The notes beneath the pieces were generated by a model. That model was not told the DNA's origin and did not search any database. It was given only the letters and a program-made list of their open reading frames with translations. Shown one piece after another: positions 9,847 through 18,280 of a DNA stretch of 39,543 nt. Source of the DNA: Tritrichomonas foetus (lineage: Eukaryota > Parabasalia > Tritrichomonadida > Tritrichomonadidae). The stretch is taken from assembly GCA_001839685.1 (NCBI GenBank), contig MLAK01000662.1:42442-81984 (forward strand), written 5' to 3'. The position numbers and the translations under genes are program-made. The number at the start of each line of letters is the position of its first letter. Within the stretch, counting starts at the first letter, position 1.

Positions 9847-9860
9847 ATTTTTAAACGGGC
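9847..9860 (+). promoter_or_regulatory. ATTTTTAAACG motif upstream of Nnf1-like gene
   Basis: ATTTTTAAACGGGC ends 8 bases before the ATG at 9868. The 11-bp core ATTTTTAAACG recurs exactly at four other gene starts in this window (31799, 34907, 35289 and 39444, in either orientation). It sits in the divergent spacer shared with the phosphodiesterase gene. The role as a core promoter element is inferred. Confidence 0.45.
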
Positions 9861-9867
9861 TTGAAAT

Positions 9868-10374
9868 ATGAAAACTACACGTCTCGAAAGATTAGATGAA
9901 GTTTTCCAAAAATTACTGACAGAAACACTCAAACCTATGTCACCCGAAAACCTCAGCAAAATGATGAAGAACTTTCCGAAAGGATATGCAGAAAAATATT
10001 CTAAATTATGTGTTCGCTCAATCGAAATCAACTCAACAGAAGAATTCAAGCAAATTATCCAAGAAAAAAACCTCGAGGAACGATTGAATACACTTGATGA
10101 GCTTGTTGCAAAAAGTCAGCAAACGTTCAATCTAAATATGAGCGTTTTTGAATTTGAAGAGCACGATCCAGAAAAACTAAAAAGTTCAATAATCGTTAAT
10201 GCCAAAAAGCAAGAAATTGACAGACTTAGACGCCTTTTAAACAACATGAATGAGAATAATGAAAGACTTGAAAAGAAAAATAAAGCCATCCAAGACGAAC
10301 TCAATGATGCCAGAAAAAAGATAGAAGAATCTAACAATGATCTTCAACAATTTCTGGAAAAAGTGTTTGAATAA
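9868..10374 (+). CDS. Nnf1/PMF1-like kinetochore protein (Mis12 complex)
   Basis: This is a 168-aa, almost wholly helical protein. Its layout follows PMF1/Nnf1, a subunit of the Mis12 kinetochore complex that links centromere proteins to Ndc80. It begins with a RLERLDEVFQKLL helix (5-17), followed by a helix containing the NFPKGY segment (35-40). Then comes the most family-like stretch, EEFKQIIQEKNLEERLNTLD at 58-77, matching the family pattern EEhxxIxxExNLExxLNxLDxLV. A second coiled coil fills 100-166 with clear heptads. The length is close to that of metazoan PMF1 and yeast Nnf1. The next gene downstream on the same strand is an INCENP candidate, which fits a mitotic role. Kinetochore subunits diverge quickly and any helical protein can mimic one, so the call is likely but not certain. 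The stop overlaps TAAA. Confidence 0.62.
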   Translation: MKTTRLERLDEVFQKLLTETLKPMSPENLSKMMKNFPKGYAEKYSKLCVRSIEINSTEEFKQIIQEKNLEERLNTLDELVAKSQQTFNLNMSVFEFEEHDPEKLKSSIIVNAKKQEIDRLRRLLNNMNENNERLEKKNKAIQDELNDARKKIEESNNDLQQFLEKVFE

Positions 10375-10573
10375 ATGTATGATAAATTTATTTATCAAAA
10401 TTATATTTTTTATTTTTATTTTTTTCTTCATTTTTAAAGACCACAACTTTCTAATGTCATGAGCATATATTTTCAGATGTTATAATAAATAGAGAAATAG
10501 ATTTATCAAATAAATGAAATGAAAATTTTACAGATCTGTACGTTAAAATAAATATTTAGATTACGAAAAAACC

Positions 10574-11674
10574 ATGTGTTCGATTGATGATAAGCTTTTT
10601 AAGTTAAATGAGATGCTCATCCAAGAAACCACGACATATGAAGTGTCTCAGAAGATGCAGTTTGAATGGCTTCAAACCATTAAAGCTCAAATTAGTTTTT
10701 ATTCGACAGAAGAAGAATCACCAAAACGTCATTTATCTTTACAGGATTCGCCACAAGAAGGGAAACAATTAAAGACACCGCCAAGGCCGCCTCTTTCACA
10801 AACTTCACCAATTAAAAAACTATCACCAATTCCAATCCCTCGACCCATTAAAAATCCCTCTTCTCATAATCCAGATCAATCAAATGCGAATGACAAGTTA
10901 GCGCATCCAGTTGCAAGAACCCCGAATCGAATCCATAAGAAAAATGAGAATCCGCAGTTTTCTAGAAATAGCCAGCGAGTTGAGTATAAATCTAGTAAGA
11001 ATAGGGCCAATAATGAGAATATTAATAACGAATCTGAATCCGAATCAGTAAATTTGCCAATGAGTGGAAATCGATCGGCAACATCACCATGTCTATTAAC
11101 CAATAATATTAAATTCGTTGATGATGATAGTATTTTAATGGAATCATCATCAATGTCATCTGACTCAGACGTTGATGAGGATAGCGAAGACCCAGTTCCA
11201 TTCACAGTTTCAGGATCGATGAGAGAACTAACGCAAAGTGCCTCGTCATTCCGTGAAAAATGGATTGAAATGCTTCACCAAAAGAAAGCCGCAACAAACA
11301 TTCCTAAAAAGCCATTCAAATTTGCTTTTGATGATTATGATGATGGAATTCCGGAGAATTATCAAATGTCTGATGATTCTGAAAATGACGAAGATGAGGA
11401 TGAAGCAATGTATGAAAGAAACCCAGTAGAGATTCATGGAAAGATGATTCCAATTTGGGCGAGAGGCGATCAGCTCCTTAGACAATTAAAACGTCAACAA
11501 AGAATTGATCCAGATTCAATCTTCCTTGGCTTCACAGCAGATTGTCCGCTTCCGGAATTATTTGGAACACATAAAGCTAGATGGGAGAACCGTCAGGACA
11601 GTGGCTGGTGGGATGCCGATCTAGTTACAGATGAAGAAGTTGAACGTTTTAAAGCAGCTCTTGGTTTGCAGTAA
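10574..11674 (+). CDS. INCENP-like chromosomal passenger scaffold (IN-box protein)
   Basis: This 366-aa protein is mostly disordered and charged, with a conserved block at the end. Residues 291-346 read as an IN-box, the segment by which INCENP/Sli15 binds and activates Aurora B kinase: MIPIWARGDQLLRQL, then DPDSIF, CPLPELFG, KARW and SGWW. The order P-x-W-A, Leu-rich helix, acidic-IF, LPELFG and K-x-RW matches the family. The Thr-Ser-Ser motif phosphorylated by Aurora in animals is not present; DSGWW lies near that place. Residues 1-45 form a helix that could be the centromere-targeting part. The middle holds SP/TP sites and PRPP stretches, and an acidic D/E/S run at about 185-205. Residues 218-280 resemble a linker. 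Length is shorter than in animals but similar to protist INCENPs. It lies 199 bases downstream of the Nnf1-like gene. Confidence 0.68.
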   Translation: MCSIDDKLFKLNEMLIQETTTYEVSQKMQFEWLQTIKAQISFYSTEEESPKRHLSLQDSPQEGKQLKTPPRPPLSQTSPIKKLSPIPIPRPIKNPSSHNPDQSNANDKLAHPVARTPNRIHKKNENPQFSRNSQRVEYKSSKNRANNENINNESESESVNLPMSGNRSATSPCLLTNNIKFVDDDSILMESSSMSSDSDVDEDSEDPVPFTVSGSMRELTQSASSFREKWIEMLHQKKAATNIPKKPFKFAFDDYDDGIPENYQMSDDSENDEDEDEAMYERNPVEIHGKMIPIWARGDQLLRQLKRQQRIDPDSIFLGFTADCPLPELFGTHKARWENRQDSGWWDADLVTDEEVERFKAALGLQ

Positions 11675-11745
11675 TCATCAATTTCTTAGATATATTAAAT
11701 AAAAAACAATTTTATGTTAAATATGAAAATCATTTCTCTTTTTCG

Positions 11746-11930
11746 ATATGCATAATGCTATACATAACGTTATACATAATGCTATACATTAAGTTAAACA
11801 CAATGTTATACATAATGTTATACATAATGTTATACATAATGTTATACATAATGTTATACATAATGTTATACATAATGTTATACATAATGCTATACATAAT
11901 GCTATACATTAAGTTATACAAATGTATGCA
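11746..11930. repeat. 12-bp tandem repeat (TTATACATAATG)
   Basis: About fifteen copies of a 12-bp unit, TTATACATAATG, follow the INCENP-like gene. Central copies (about 11811-11888) are identical, and edge copies vary (GCTATAC, CATTAAGT). Because the unit length is a multiple of three, both strands stay open and give artificial MYNI-like or MLYI-like repeats; these are not genes. The right flank decays through ATACATTAAG variants, as expected for replication slippage with older units at the ends. Confidence 0.93.
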
Positions 11931-12378
11931 CAGAATGTTTTATTAAGTATTTTTTCCCTCACCGTTGTGGGCGTGAATTAAGTATTTCCAGATTCATGAC
12001 CAATATTGCTGTATCATGCATAATTACATGATATCATAGGCAAATCTTTAGTACTAAACCTTGGGTATGAATGAGATAGTTGATCTATTCTTTCTTAGAT
12101 GAAAAAAATGATCATTGAATGAATAGAATTGATGATAGTTTGGTGAAATTATGGTGAAATATTTTGTATTGAAAAGGATGATTGATTTTCATTGAAATGT
12201 TAATCATGAAATATTCAATAGAAATGGTCAATGTAACGATACTTTCTATTTCAGATAGGATTCTGAAGAGGTCTTCTTAATTGAATTGTCTGAATTCTCA
12301 CCGAAATATGATAAGAAACTTTGAAAGAATTCAATTCCAAAGCTCTCGTCATTTTTTTTCTTATTCGTTTTTATCAGA
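11931..12378. other. SCAMP upstream region
   Basis: This is 448 bases of A+T-rich sequence between the 12-bp repeat and the SCAMP start, with no gene. A pyrimidine-rich block (12346-12375) lies just before the ATG and contains TCATT at 12349-12353, which fits the trichomonad initiator pattern TCA-Y-W. One such pentamer is weak evidence on its own. Confidence 0.5.
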
Positions 12379-13482
12379 ATGACGAATCCATTCGATGATT
12401 CCGTCGCAGATGAATATCAAAATCCTTTTGCGAACAATGCACAGGCCGAAGTGCAAGCTCCAATTCCCGCTACATCTCCAGTTGCCCAAAATGTCAGCTA
12501 TCAAACCCCAGAGCCATCCTACACAAGTGCAAACACGACCAGCTTAAATGACAATTATGAAAATTACGACAAAGGCTCCACTGAAAAGAAATCCGGCGGA
12601 TTTGCTGCAATCAAAAATTTTATACCAAATTTTGGAAACAACAACAGCAACGCTTTTGTCGATCCAGTCACTGGCGTTGCCATTAGCGAAGCTGATCTCG
12701 AAATGCGCGAAGCAGCACTCGCTAAAAAAGAGCGTGAAATTGAAGAGAAAGAAACACGGCTTGCAAACGGAACTTTACAGCCAACAAAAAGTGGCAAAAA
12801 CTTTCCACCTTTCCTCAAATGGTACTCCTACCATCCTGATGAGGATCTTCCTGAAAACGCTCGCACGCAAGCGAAAGTCCTCTTTTTCGCATTTTTCGGA
12901 ATCGGAATTATATATGCCATTAATTGGATTGGATGCCTTGCATGTTTGAATGGCCAGGCTGCTGCTGCAACTTCATCACCAGCTACAAAAATTGTTTTAT
13001 CAACTATCTTTCTTTTCATTTTCTATCCCCTTTCGTACGAACTTGTATATTTCGTATACTACAATGCTGTAATGACTGGGAAAGGACTCAAATTTGTATG
13101 CTTTTTGATAACTTATGTAATTTGGGGTTTGATGCTTGTTTATGCAGCAATTGGAATTGATGATGGTGGCTCTGTCGGCTGGATTCAGACGATCAATCTT
13201 TTCGCAGGTGATGGTGCATCAAAAGGTATTGCTGTAATTGCACTCATTTTTTCACTCTCTGCAACTGGAATGGTTGTATTTCTTGGTTTCATGTTCATGA
13301 AATTCATCAAGTTTTACAGATCAGAAGGCTTCGAAAAGAGAACGTTTTCAGAAGCTGCTCAATTCACAGCAGAGAAGGCAAGAGAGAATCCAGATATTAT
13401 TATGGATGTGGCAAGAGATAATCCAGAATTAATCAAGCATACTGCAGCTGCAGCCGCCGGATCCTACACCAAATTTGATTGA
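12379..13482 (+). CDS. Secretory carrier-associated membrane protein (SCAMP)
   Basis: This is a 367-aa four-span membrane protein with the full SCAMP plan, a component of post-Golgi and endosomal carrier membranes. Two NPF motifs (3-5 and 15-17) can bind EH-domain proteins. A Pro/Thr/Asn-rich cytosolic stretch follows, then a charged amphipathic helix (105-128, with EREIEEKE) typical of the family. A conserved PPFLKWYSYHPDED segment precedes the membrane core. Four hydrophobic spans are at about 167-190, 204-230, 238-260 and 282-310. The C-terminal tail is cytosolic and rich in Ala and charged residues. Length matches animal SCAMPs. A 26-bp near-copy of the segment encoding DGGSVGWIQ lies 555 bases further downstream in non-coding DNA. 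Confidence 0.9.
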   Translation: MTNPFDDSVADEYQNPFANNAQAEVQAPIPATSPVAQNVSYQTPEPSYTSANTTSLNDNYENYDKGSTEKKSGGFAAIKNFIPNFGNNNSNAFVDPVTGVAISEADLEMREAALAKKEREIEEKETRLANGTLQPTKSGKNFPPFLKWYSYHPDEDLPENARTQAKVLFFAFFGIGIIYAINWIGCLACLNGQAAAATSSPATKIVLSTIFLFIFYPLSYELVYFVYYNAVMTGKGLKFVCFLITYVIWGLMLVYAAIGIDDGGSVGWIQTINLFAGDGASKGIAVIALIFSLSATGMVVFLGFMFMKFIKFYRSEGFEKRTFSEAAQFTAEKARENPDIIMDVARDNPELIKHTAAAAAGSYTKFD

Positions 13483-14295
13483 AATAAATAGTTGAAGTTA
13501 TATGATAAATAAAAATATATTTATTTTATGTTTATTAAGATTGATGATTTTCAATTGATTATTATTTTTCTTGATTGATGCTTTTCTTATGATTAATGTG
13601 TATGAAGAGTCATTCTAATGAGTATTCATTCTTTGATTACTAAACAACAAAAGTAAAAATGAACCAATTATGACATGTCTATTTGCAAGAATCATTGATC
13701 TCCAACCCTAGAAGCACATGGTGGCTCTGTCGGTTGGATTCAAAGAAAGATTGTATTCAATCACGAATATGAAAGTAACATGCCTTTTTTAAAACTTTAT
13801 AAATTGATATGTTCATAAAGTAAACCAATCAAATTCGAAAAAAATCAATTGTGGAGAATTTGATGTATGAAATTGAGTGAAATATTCAACAAATAATATT
13901 TTCTGCAGAAAGTACGAATATTTGTGCCAAGAGATGAAAGGAAAGCTCTTGTTCATCTACTAATTCGATCTTTGATCGGGCTTTGACAATACATATTTCT
14001 CTGAGATTTGATGTTCAATTCAGATTCATTAAGAAAAATTTATTTTTCGTATCATACAAAATATTTTACGTCATTCAAATGTGCACAAGAAAGAAAGGTA
14101 ATTTTCTCAAAATCAGATGAAAATTGTTGCGAAAAAATCTTTGGTAGTCTTTATCTTCCATAATGAAAATAAAATCTAAGCAAAATACGACGATTGAAGG
14201 GCTTCAAACATTCCAGTGAACTTTCTTGATTCGTTTGAATGAAATTTCTATTGATTTTCAATTGAGGAGAAACGATAAGTTATCAAAATCCAAAT
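13483..14295. other. Gene-free stretch after SCAMP
   Basis: This is 813 bases without a credible gene. It carries a short SCAMP-like relic, listed separately. The remainder is A+T-rich with no repeat or RNA gene that I can recognise. The promoter of the next gene should be at the end of the region; no recurrent motif is seen there. Confidence 0.6.
13718..13743 (+). pseudogene. Short SCAMP gene relic
   Basis: These 26 bases match 13163-13188 inside the SCAMP gene with two differences. In the SCAMP reading frame both differences are third-position changes that keep the amino acids (GGC/GGT for Gly, CAG/CAA for Gln), so both copies read GGSVGWIQ. Similarity fades on either side. It may be the last readable piece of a decayed tandem SCAMP copy, or a short templated insertion; chance is unlikely but cannot be excluded by eye. 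Confidence 0.45.
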
Positions 14296-15750
14296 ATGAG
14301 AAATTTCTTCCGCCGAAAAAATACACCAGCTTCACAAAATAACCAGAAACCGAACGAATGCGATTTAATTTTCGATGCAAATCATCCATATCTTGTCAAT
14401 GGAAAAGAATTTTCGTGTGATCAAATCAAAAATGATCCCGAGATGTCCAAGAACTTTCCAAAATTGATGATCTGGTCTGAGAAGCATCCAGAAACAGTCC
14501 CATTAATAAAAATTTATCAATTTGATGCACAGCTCGATAATTCTTATCACGAGTTTCGACAATTTGCCCTAAAGTATCAAATAAACGAAGGTTTCGAACA
14601 GGTTCTTAAATTAGAACGATCGGTTAATGACAAAGTCGAAACAGGATCGGCATTTACTGAACCGCCATTTATCGAATTAACTCATCTCGTTGAATGCCGC
14701 CGATATTGGCAGATTGCAAGACAGCAAGATTTCATGATGCAACTCATCAAATATGAAACAAACGAATTAGTGCATCAAAAATTAGCACAGTTGAAACAAA
14801 CAACCGTTCATTTAGTTTCATTTTTAGGTGCAATTGATGCTGTTCCATTGAATTGTGTACCATTGGTTAATTTTTCCGCACTTGTCATTCCCCGTGAAGA
14901 CATAATAAATTCAATACCAAGAGCAATACAACTTGAAAAAATGGCAGAAAAATACACATCGTTAAGTGTTGAATCAGTTAAAAAGATTGATCAAGTTCGT
15001 TCTAAATTTGATGAAATGCCAATCGAAGCTCAACAAGAAGCCTTCAAAACAATACTTAAAAAGTATCATGATTACTTCGATTATGAATCACACTGTATTG
15101 TTCCTGCAACTGATCCTTCCGCTTTTTATGACTTCATTACTCATCCGCATAGTTCATTGTTCAGTTCTTATATAGAATTTGTACGATTGCCAAATGCTGA
15201 AACCTTTTCGAAGCTTGTTAATTCAGTTGTTGATTTTGCAGGAGCATCTGGAAACGAAGCTACAATAATTAGTTCACTTTGTTCTCTTTCATTTGCACAA
15301 GTAATGGCTCCAAATCTACCAAACGACATAATCACTTCCAACGATAATAATTCAAATACAACTAATCCAAATACTGCTGCAGCTGCTGCTACTGCTGCAA
15401 GAGACCCAACTAATTCAACTACTTCAAGTAATGATACAAATAATGAACAAAATAATACCACAGTGAATAATGATGAAGAAGGTATAGTCGATGAGAAAAT
15501 GATTGAAATTGGATATGATATTTTATCAACAGCAGATCCAATTATGGCATTAAGAGTGATTTCGAATCATATGAATGCAGAAAAATCAACTGAAGAATCA
15601 ATTGTGTATATCATTAATTGCTTGAAGTTGATGACCTCGCAGTGGAAGAATCTCCTTCAATTTATTGTTGATTGTTCTGTACAAGACTTTCTCCCACCGA
15701 AGCTACGTTCGATCAGATATGTGATCAACCAGCAGATTGTGGCTGTGTAA
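14296..15750 (+). CDS. Unrecognised 484-aa soluble protein
   Basis: I do not recognise this protein. It starts MRNFFRRKN, a basic N-terminus. Residues 20-340 appear folded and largely helical, with alternating hydrophobic helices, and two Cys near 131 and 187. About residues 345-395 are a low-complexity insert of Asn, Thr and Ala encoded by AAT/ACT/GCT runs, a common interruption in trichomonad proteins. The last 90 residues (from about 396) are again helical and end QQIVAV. There is no signal peptide or membrane span. The overall look of paired helices would fit a helical-repeat or GTPase-regulator fold, but no diagnostic motif supports a function. The stop is TAA followed by AAAA, overlapping TAAA. 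Coding potential is strong. Confidence 0.85.
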   Translation: MRNFFRRKNTPASQNNQKPNECDLIFDANHPYLVNGKEFSCDQIKNDPEMSKNFPKLMIWSEKHPETVPLIKIYQFDAQLDNSYHEFRQFALKYQINEGFEQVLKLERSVNDKVETGSAFTEPPFIELTHLVECRRYWQIARQQDFMMQLIKYETNELVHQKLAQLKQTTVHLVSFLGAIDAVPLNCVPLVNFSALVIPREDIINSIPRAIQLEKMAEKYTSLSVESVKKIDQVRSKFDEMPIEAQQEAFKTILKKYHDYFDYESHCIVPATDPSAFYDFITHPHSSLFSSYIEFVRLPNAETFSKLVNSVVDFAGASGNEATIISSLCSLSFAQVMAPNLPNDIITSNDNNSNTTNPNTAAAAATAARDPTNSTTSSNDTNNEQNNTTVNNDEEGIVDEKMIEIGYDILSTADPIMALRVISNHMNAEKSTEESIVYIINCLKLMTSQWKNLLQFIVDCSVQDFLPPKLRSIRYVINQQIVAV

Positions 15751-16020
15751 AAAAGTTTTAGGCGTCATTTTACCTGCTTTTTTATTCTTTATCTTATCAT
15801 TCTTTACTCAAATCATTCTTTACTTAAATCAATATTAAATTTGATTCAAAACAATTGACTGAAACAAATATGCTTTCAATTTTGGAGTAATTTATGATTT
15901 GGAATTCGATTTAAGTAGATTTTTCTGTTGGTGTACTTTTATGAAGATGCATGATTTAACAAAATATAAAGCAAGAAGGAAAAAAAAAAATATGACAATG
16001 ATGTTTATTATTGCTAGTCA

Positions 16021-16242
16021 TCATGTAGAGTATTGATATGCACAACACTGTTGATGCATATTCGTAATATATGAATCATTATATTCGCCAGATTTCGTCG
16101 TATGGTGTGGAACTATCTCACCGTCTTCATTTGACACGAGATTCCCTTCATCGTCAAGTTCAAAATAATCAACCGTCCCATCGGGCCGGTCGACTGTTAA
16201 CCAAACAGCCGGCACATGGAACGAGGGACGGATTTTTTCCAT
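16021..16242 (-). CDS. Possible small acidic protein, 73 aa
   Basis: A short minus-strand frame encodes 73 residues from the ATG at 16242, beginning MEKIRPSFHVPAVW. It is richer in G+C than its surroundings, uses balanced codons, and reads as a compact beta-rich acidic segment (WLTVDRPDGTVDYFELDDEG), not as the low-complexity sequence that random A+T-rich frames give. The frame is open upstream only to a stop at 16290-16288, and no trichomonad-type 3' splice site is seen there, so a single-exon small gene is more likely than a terminal exon. It is convergent with the 484-aa gene. No family is recognised. It could also be a relic of a larger gene. Confidence 0.45.
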   Translation of the reverse strand: MEKIRPSFHVPAVWLTVDRPDGTVDYFELDDEGNLVSNEDGEIVPHHTTKSGEYNDSYITNMHQQCCAYQYST

Positions 16243-16558
16243 CAAAATTTTTGCTTGAATTTTCAATATCAAAATATTCTGGGAAAGTTACTTTTTGAAT
16301 GAAAAAATCTCACAATTGTCAAAGATCCCATTCATTTTTTGTGTGTTTCTTTGACCTCGGATCTCAATTCCCATTATATTATTCTATATTCCCGACTATT
16401 TACACAGTGAAATATTATAAGTTAATGAAATATAAATCAAAAATTACTTGGTCATAGAATGTTTTTTTTTTTTCAATGAATGGCATGAAATTTTCTCTAT
16501 TAAAAAGTGTCAAATTTTATCTCAATTTCAGGCGATTAAATTTTGCCTTTTTAGAAGG
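16243..16558. other. Divergent spacer before the RAD23-like gene
   Basis: This is 316 bases between the possible 73-aa gene (minus) and the RAD23-like gene (plus). It must hold both promoters if the small gene is real. A frame open from a TTG at 16448 runs in phase into the RAD23-like gene, but it is Phe/Lys-rich and has no ATG until 16559. Confidence 0.5.
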
Positions 16559-18280
16559 ATGAATCCAAATAACTTCGGTTTGCCATCGTCACTCAACGCC
16601 CATACTCCATTTTCGAGCATTGAACAATCATCAATTCAAGAAGGAAATAATTCGAATCAACAAATACCACCAAATGGGATGTTTGGTCCCCCAGGCAACG
16701 GAATCCCTCAGACAAATAATTCTATGACTCCAATAGTCGATTCGTCAAACAGATTTGCTCCAACTCAACTTGATAACAATTTCCCTCAAAATCCGCAATT
16801 TCCAAACCAGCCAATGAATTTATCATCGCCTATCTTGCCACAAAATCCACAAAACTCGCCGCAATCGAATAATACACCATTTCAAGGACCATTGCCAGGA
16901 AATTCGTTTGAGCCTCCACCTGTTTCGCACAACACTTTTGGGCCTCCACCACCTGCCTCATCATCGCCTTTTGGTGGTCCTCAACCCCAATTTCAGTCTC
17001 AGCCTCAGCCTTTTGAATCGCCATCAACACCTCCACCCGGTTTTGGACCACCTCCATCATCCACTCCAAATTTGCATCAATCAAGCGGTTTTCCACATCA
17101 AACAAGCATCTCCAACAATTCATTCAATCCAGTCGGCCATTTAAACACACAATCTTCTAATCCATCAAACTCATTTGCTCCACCACCGGCGAGTCCATTT
17201 GGACCACCAGGAGCACATCCGCCATTCCCTTCTCAAGATGGATTCCAAGGAAATCGGTTCCCACAGTCCAGTACTTTCGGCCCACCATCAAATATGAACA
17301 TCAATCCACCATTCGGCCCTCCCAGCACTAGCCCACCATTCGGCCCACCATCAAATTCAAGAACTCCTCCTCCATTTGGCCCTCCACAATCATCAACACA
17401 AGGAAATTCTTTCGGTCAACCTACATCTAACCAGCCTCCATTTGGTCAGCCATCATTTACGCACCCTCCCTTTGGCCAACCTCCTTCAAATTCTCCCTCT
17501 TTTTCATCTTCTACACGTAATACAGAAGGTGAATTCACGCCATTCGCTCCAAACGCCATACCACCACCACCATCACAATATTCCAGTTCTCCACCCAGTA
17601 GCGCTAATCCATCAATGCAGGAAGGCACATCCCAGTGGGAGACGGCAGTTTCGACTGTTGTCGAAATGGGATTTACCCGCCAGCAGGTAGAAGAAGCTCT
17701 CCGTCGCACGCATGGTAACACTGAAATTGCAATCACTTTTCTGATTGAGGGTGAAGACGCCATTCCTCAGAATCATCCCTCACCAAGAGATATTGAGGAA
17801 ATAAGAAAAATGGTCATTGAGAATCCAGAAACTATATTTATAATTCTCAAGAATTTGGAAGAACACAATCCTCAATTAAACGTTAGAAATAACCCAGAAT
17901 TACTCCTTCACCTTCTGAACATCGATCCAACCGAAATAGACCTTTCTCGGATTTCCAAGCAATTCCAATTATCTCAAACGCCTGGCCTCCCATCCATCGA
18001 TGGTGATAGATATATCCCAGGGATATTTGATCGCCCAAATCAATTAGGACAGCTTGGTGAACAATACCAAGGGAATTTACCACCTGGATATGGAACTGAC
18101 AATGAATATGAAAATATATTTCAATCAATCATGGGTAACTTCTCAGTTCCCGAACAGAGTGATGTGAGAAGGCTCATCGAACAGTTTCCCGATATGGATA
18201 AAGTCGAATTAGTGCAGGTCTATCATTCGTGCGATCGTGATATTGAACAGGCGAGAGAGTTGTTGAAGACTCTGTGTTAA
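16559..18280 (+). CDS. RAD23-like UBA/XPC-binding protein with FG-repeat N-terminus, no UBL
   Basis: This is a 573-aa protein with the C-terminal half of RAD23. A UBA domain spans 359-399 (ETAVSTVVEMGFTRQQVEEA, the MGF loop being typical). An XPC-binding/STI1-type domain is at 410-453 (NPETIFIILKNLEEHNPQL). A second UBA-like three-helix segment is at 532-573. RAD23 proteins normally start with a ubiquitin-like domain that docks on the proteasome. Here residues 1-350 are instead a Pro/Ser/Asn/Gln-rich disordered region with 13 FG dipeptides, mostly as FGPP or FGQP, recalling nucleoporin FG repeats or condensate-forming segments. It should bind ubiquitin chains through the UBA domains; proteasome delivery or DNA repair (XPC binding) is inferred from family. 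The ATG at 16559 is the first in frame after the spacer. The stop is TAA. Confidence 0.85.
   Translation: MNPNNFGLPSSLNAHTPFSSIEQSSIQEGNNSNQQIPPNGMFGPPGNGIPQTNNSMTPIVDSSNRFAPTQLDNNFPQNPQFPNQPMNLSSPILPQNPQNSPQSNNTPFQGPLPGNSFEPPPVSHNTFGPPPPASSSPFGGPQPQFQSQPQPFESPSTPPPGFGPPPSSTPNLHQSSGFPHQTSISNNSFNPVGHLNTQSSNPSNSFAPPPASPFGPPGAHPPFPSQDGFQGNRFPQSSTFGPPSNMNINPPFGPPSTSPPFGPPSNSRTPPPFGPPQSSTQGNSFGQPTSNQPPFGQPSFTHPPFGQPPSNSPSFSSSTRNTEGEFTPFAPNAIPPPPSQYSSSPPSSANPSMQEGTSQWETAVSTVVEMGFTRQQVEEALRRTHGNTEIAITFLIEGEDAIPQNHPSPRDIEEIRKMVIENPETIFIILKNLEEHNPQLNVRNNPELLLHLLNIDPTEIDLSRISKQFQLSQTPGLPSIDGDRYIPGIFDRPNQLGQLGEQYQGNLPPGYGTDNEYENIFQSIMGNFSVPEQSDVRRLIEQFPDMDKVELVQVYHSCDRDIEQARELLKTLC

Noticed and set aside
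9711..10049. N-terminal extension of the phosphodiesterase frame
   Set aside because: It is antisense to the Nnf1-like gene, has no domain content, and the ATG at 9710 gives a normal signal anchor.
11730..11946. Two frames with MYNI or MLYI repeats
   Set aside because: They are produced by the 12-bp tandem array, whose unit length is a multiple of three.
15168..15461. 97-codon antisense frame within the 484-aa gene
   Set aside because: It is a mirror of the low-complexity region of a well-supported gene.
16448..16558. 37-residue extension of the RAD23-like frame
   Set aside because: It begins at a TTG, is Phe/Lys-rich like non-coding DNA here, and the first ATG is 16559. It does not encode a ubiquitin-like domain.
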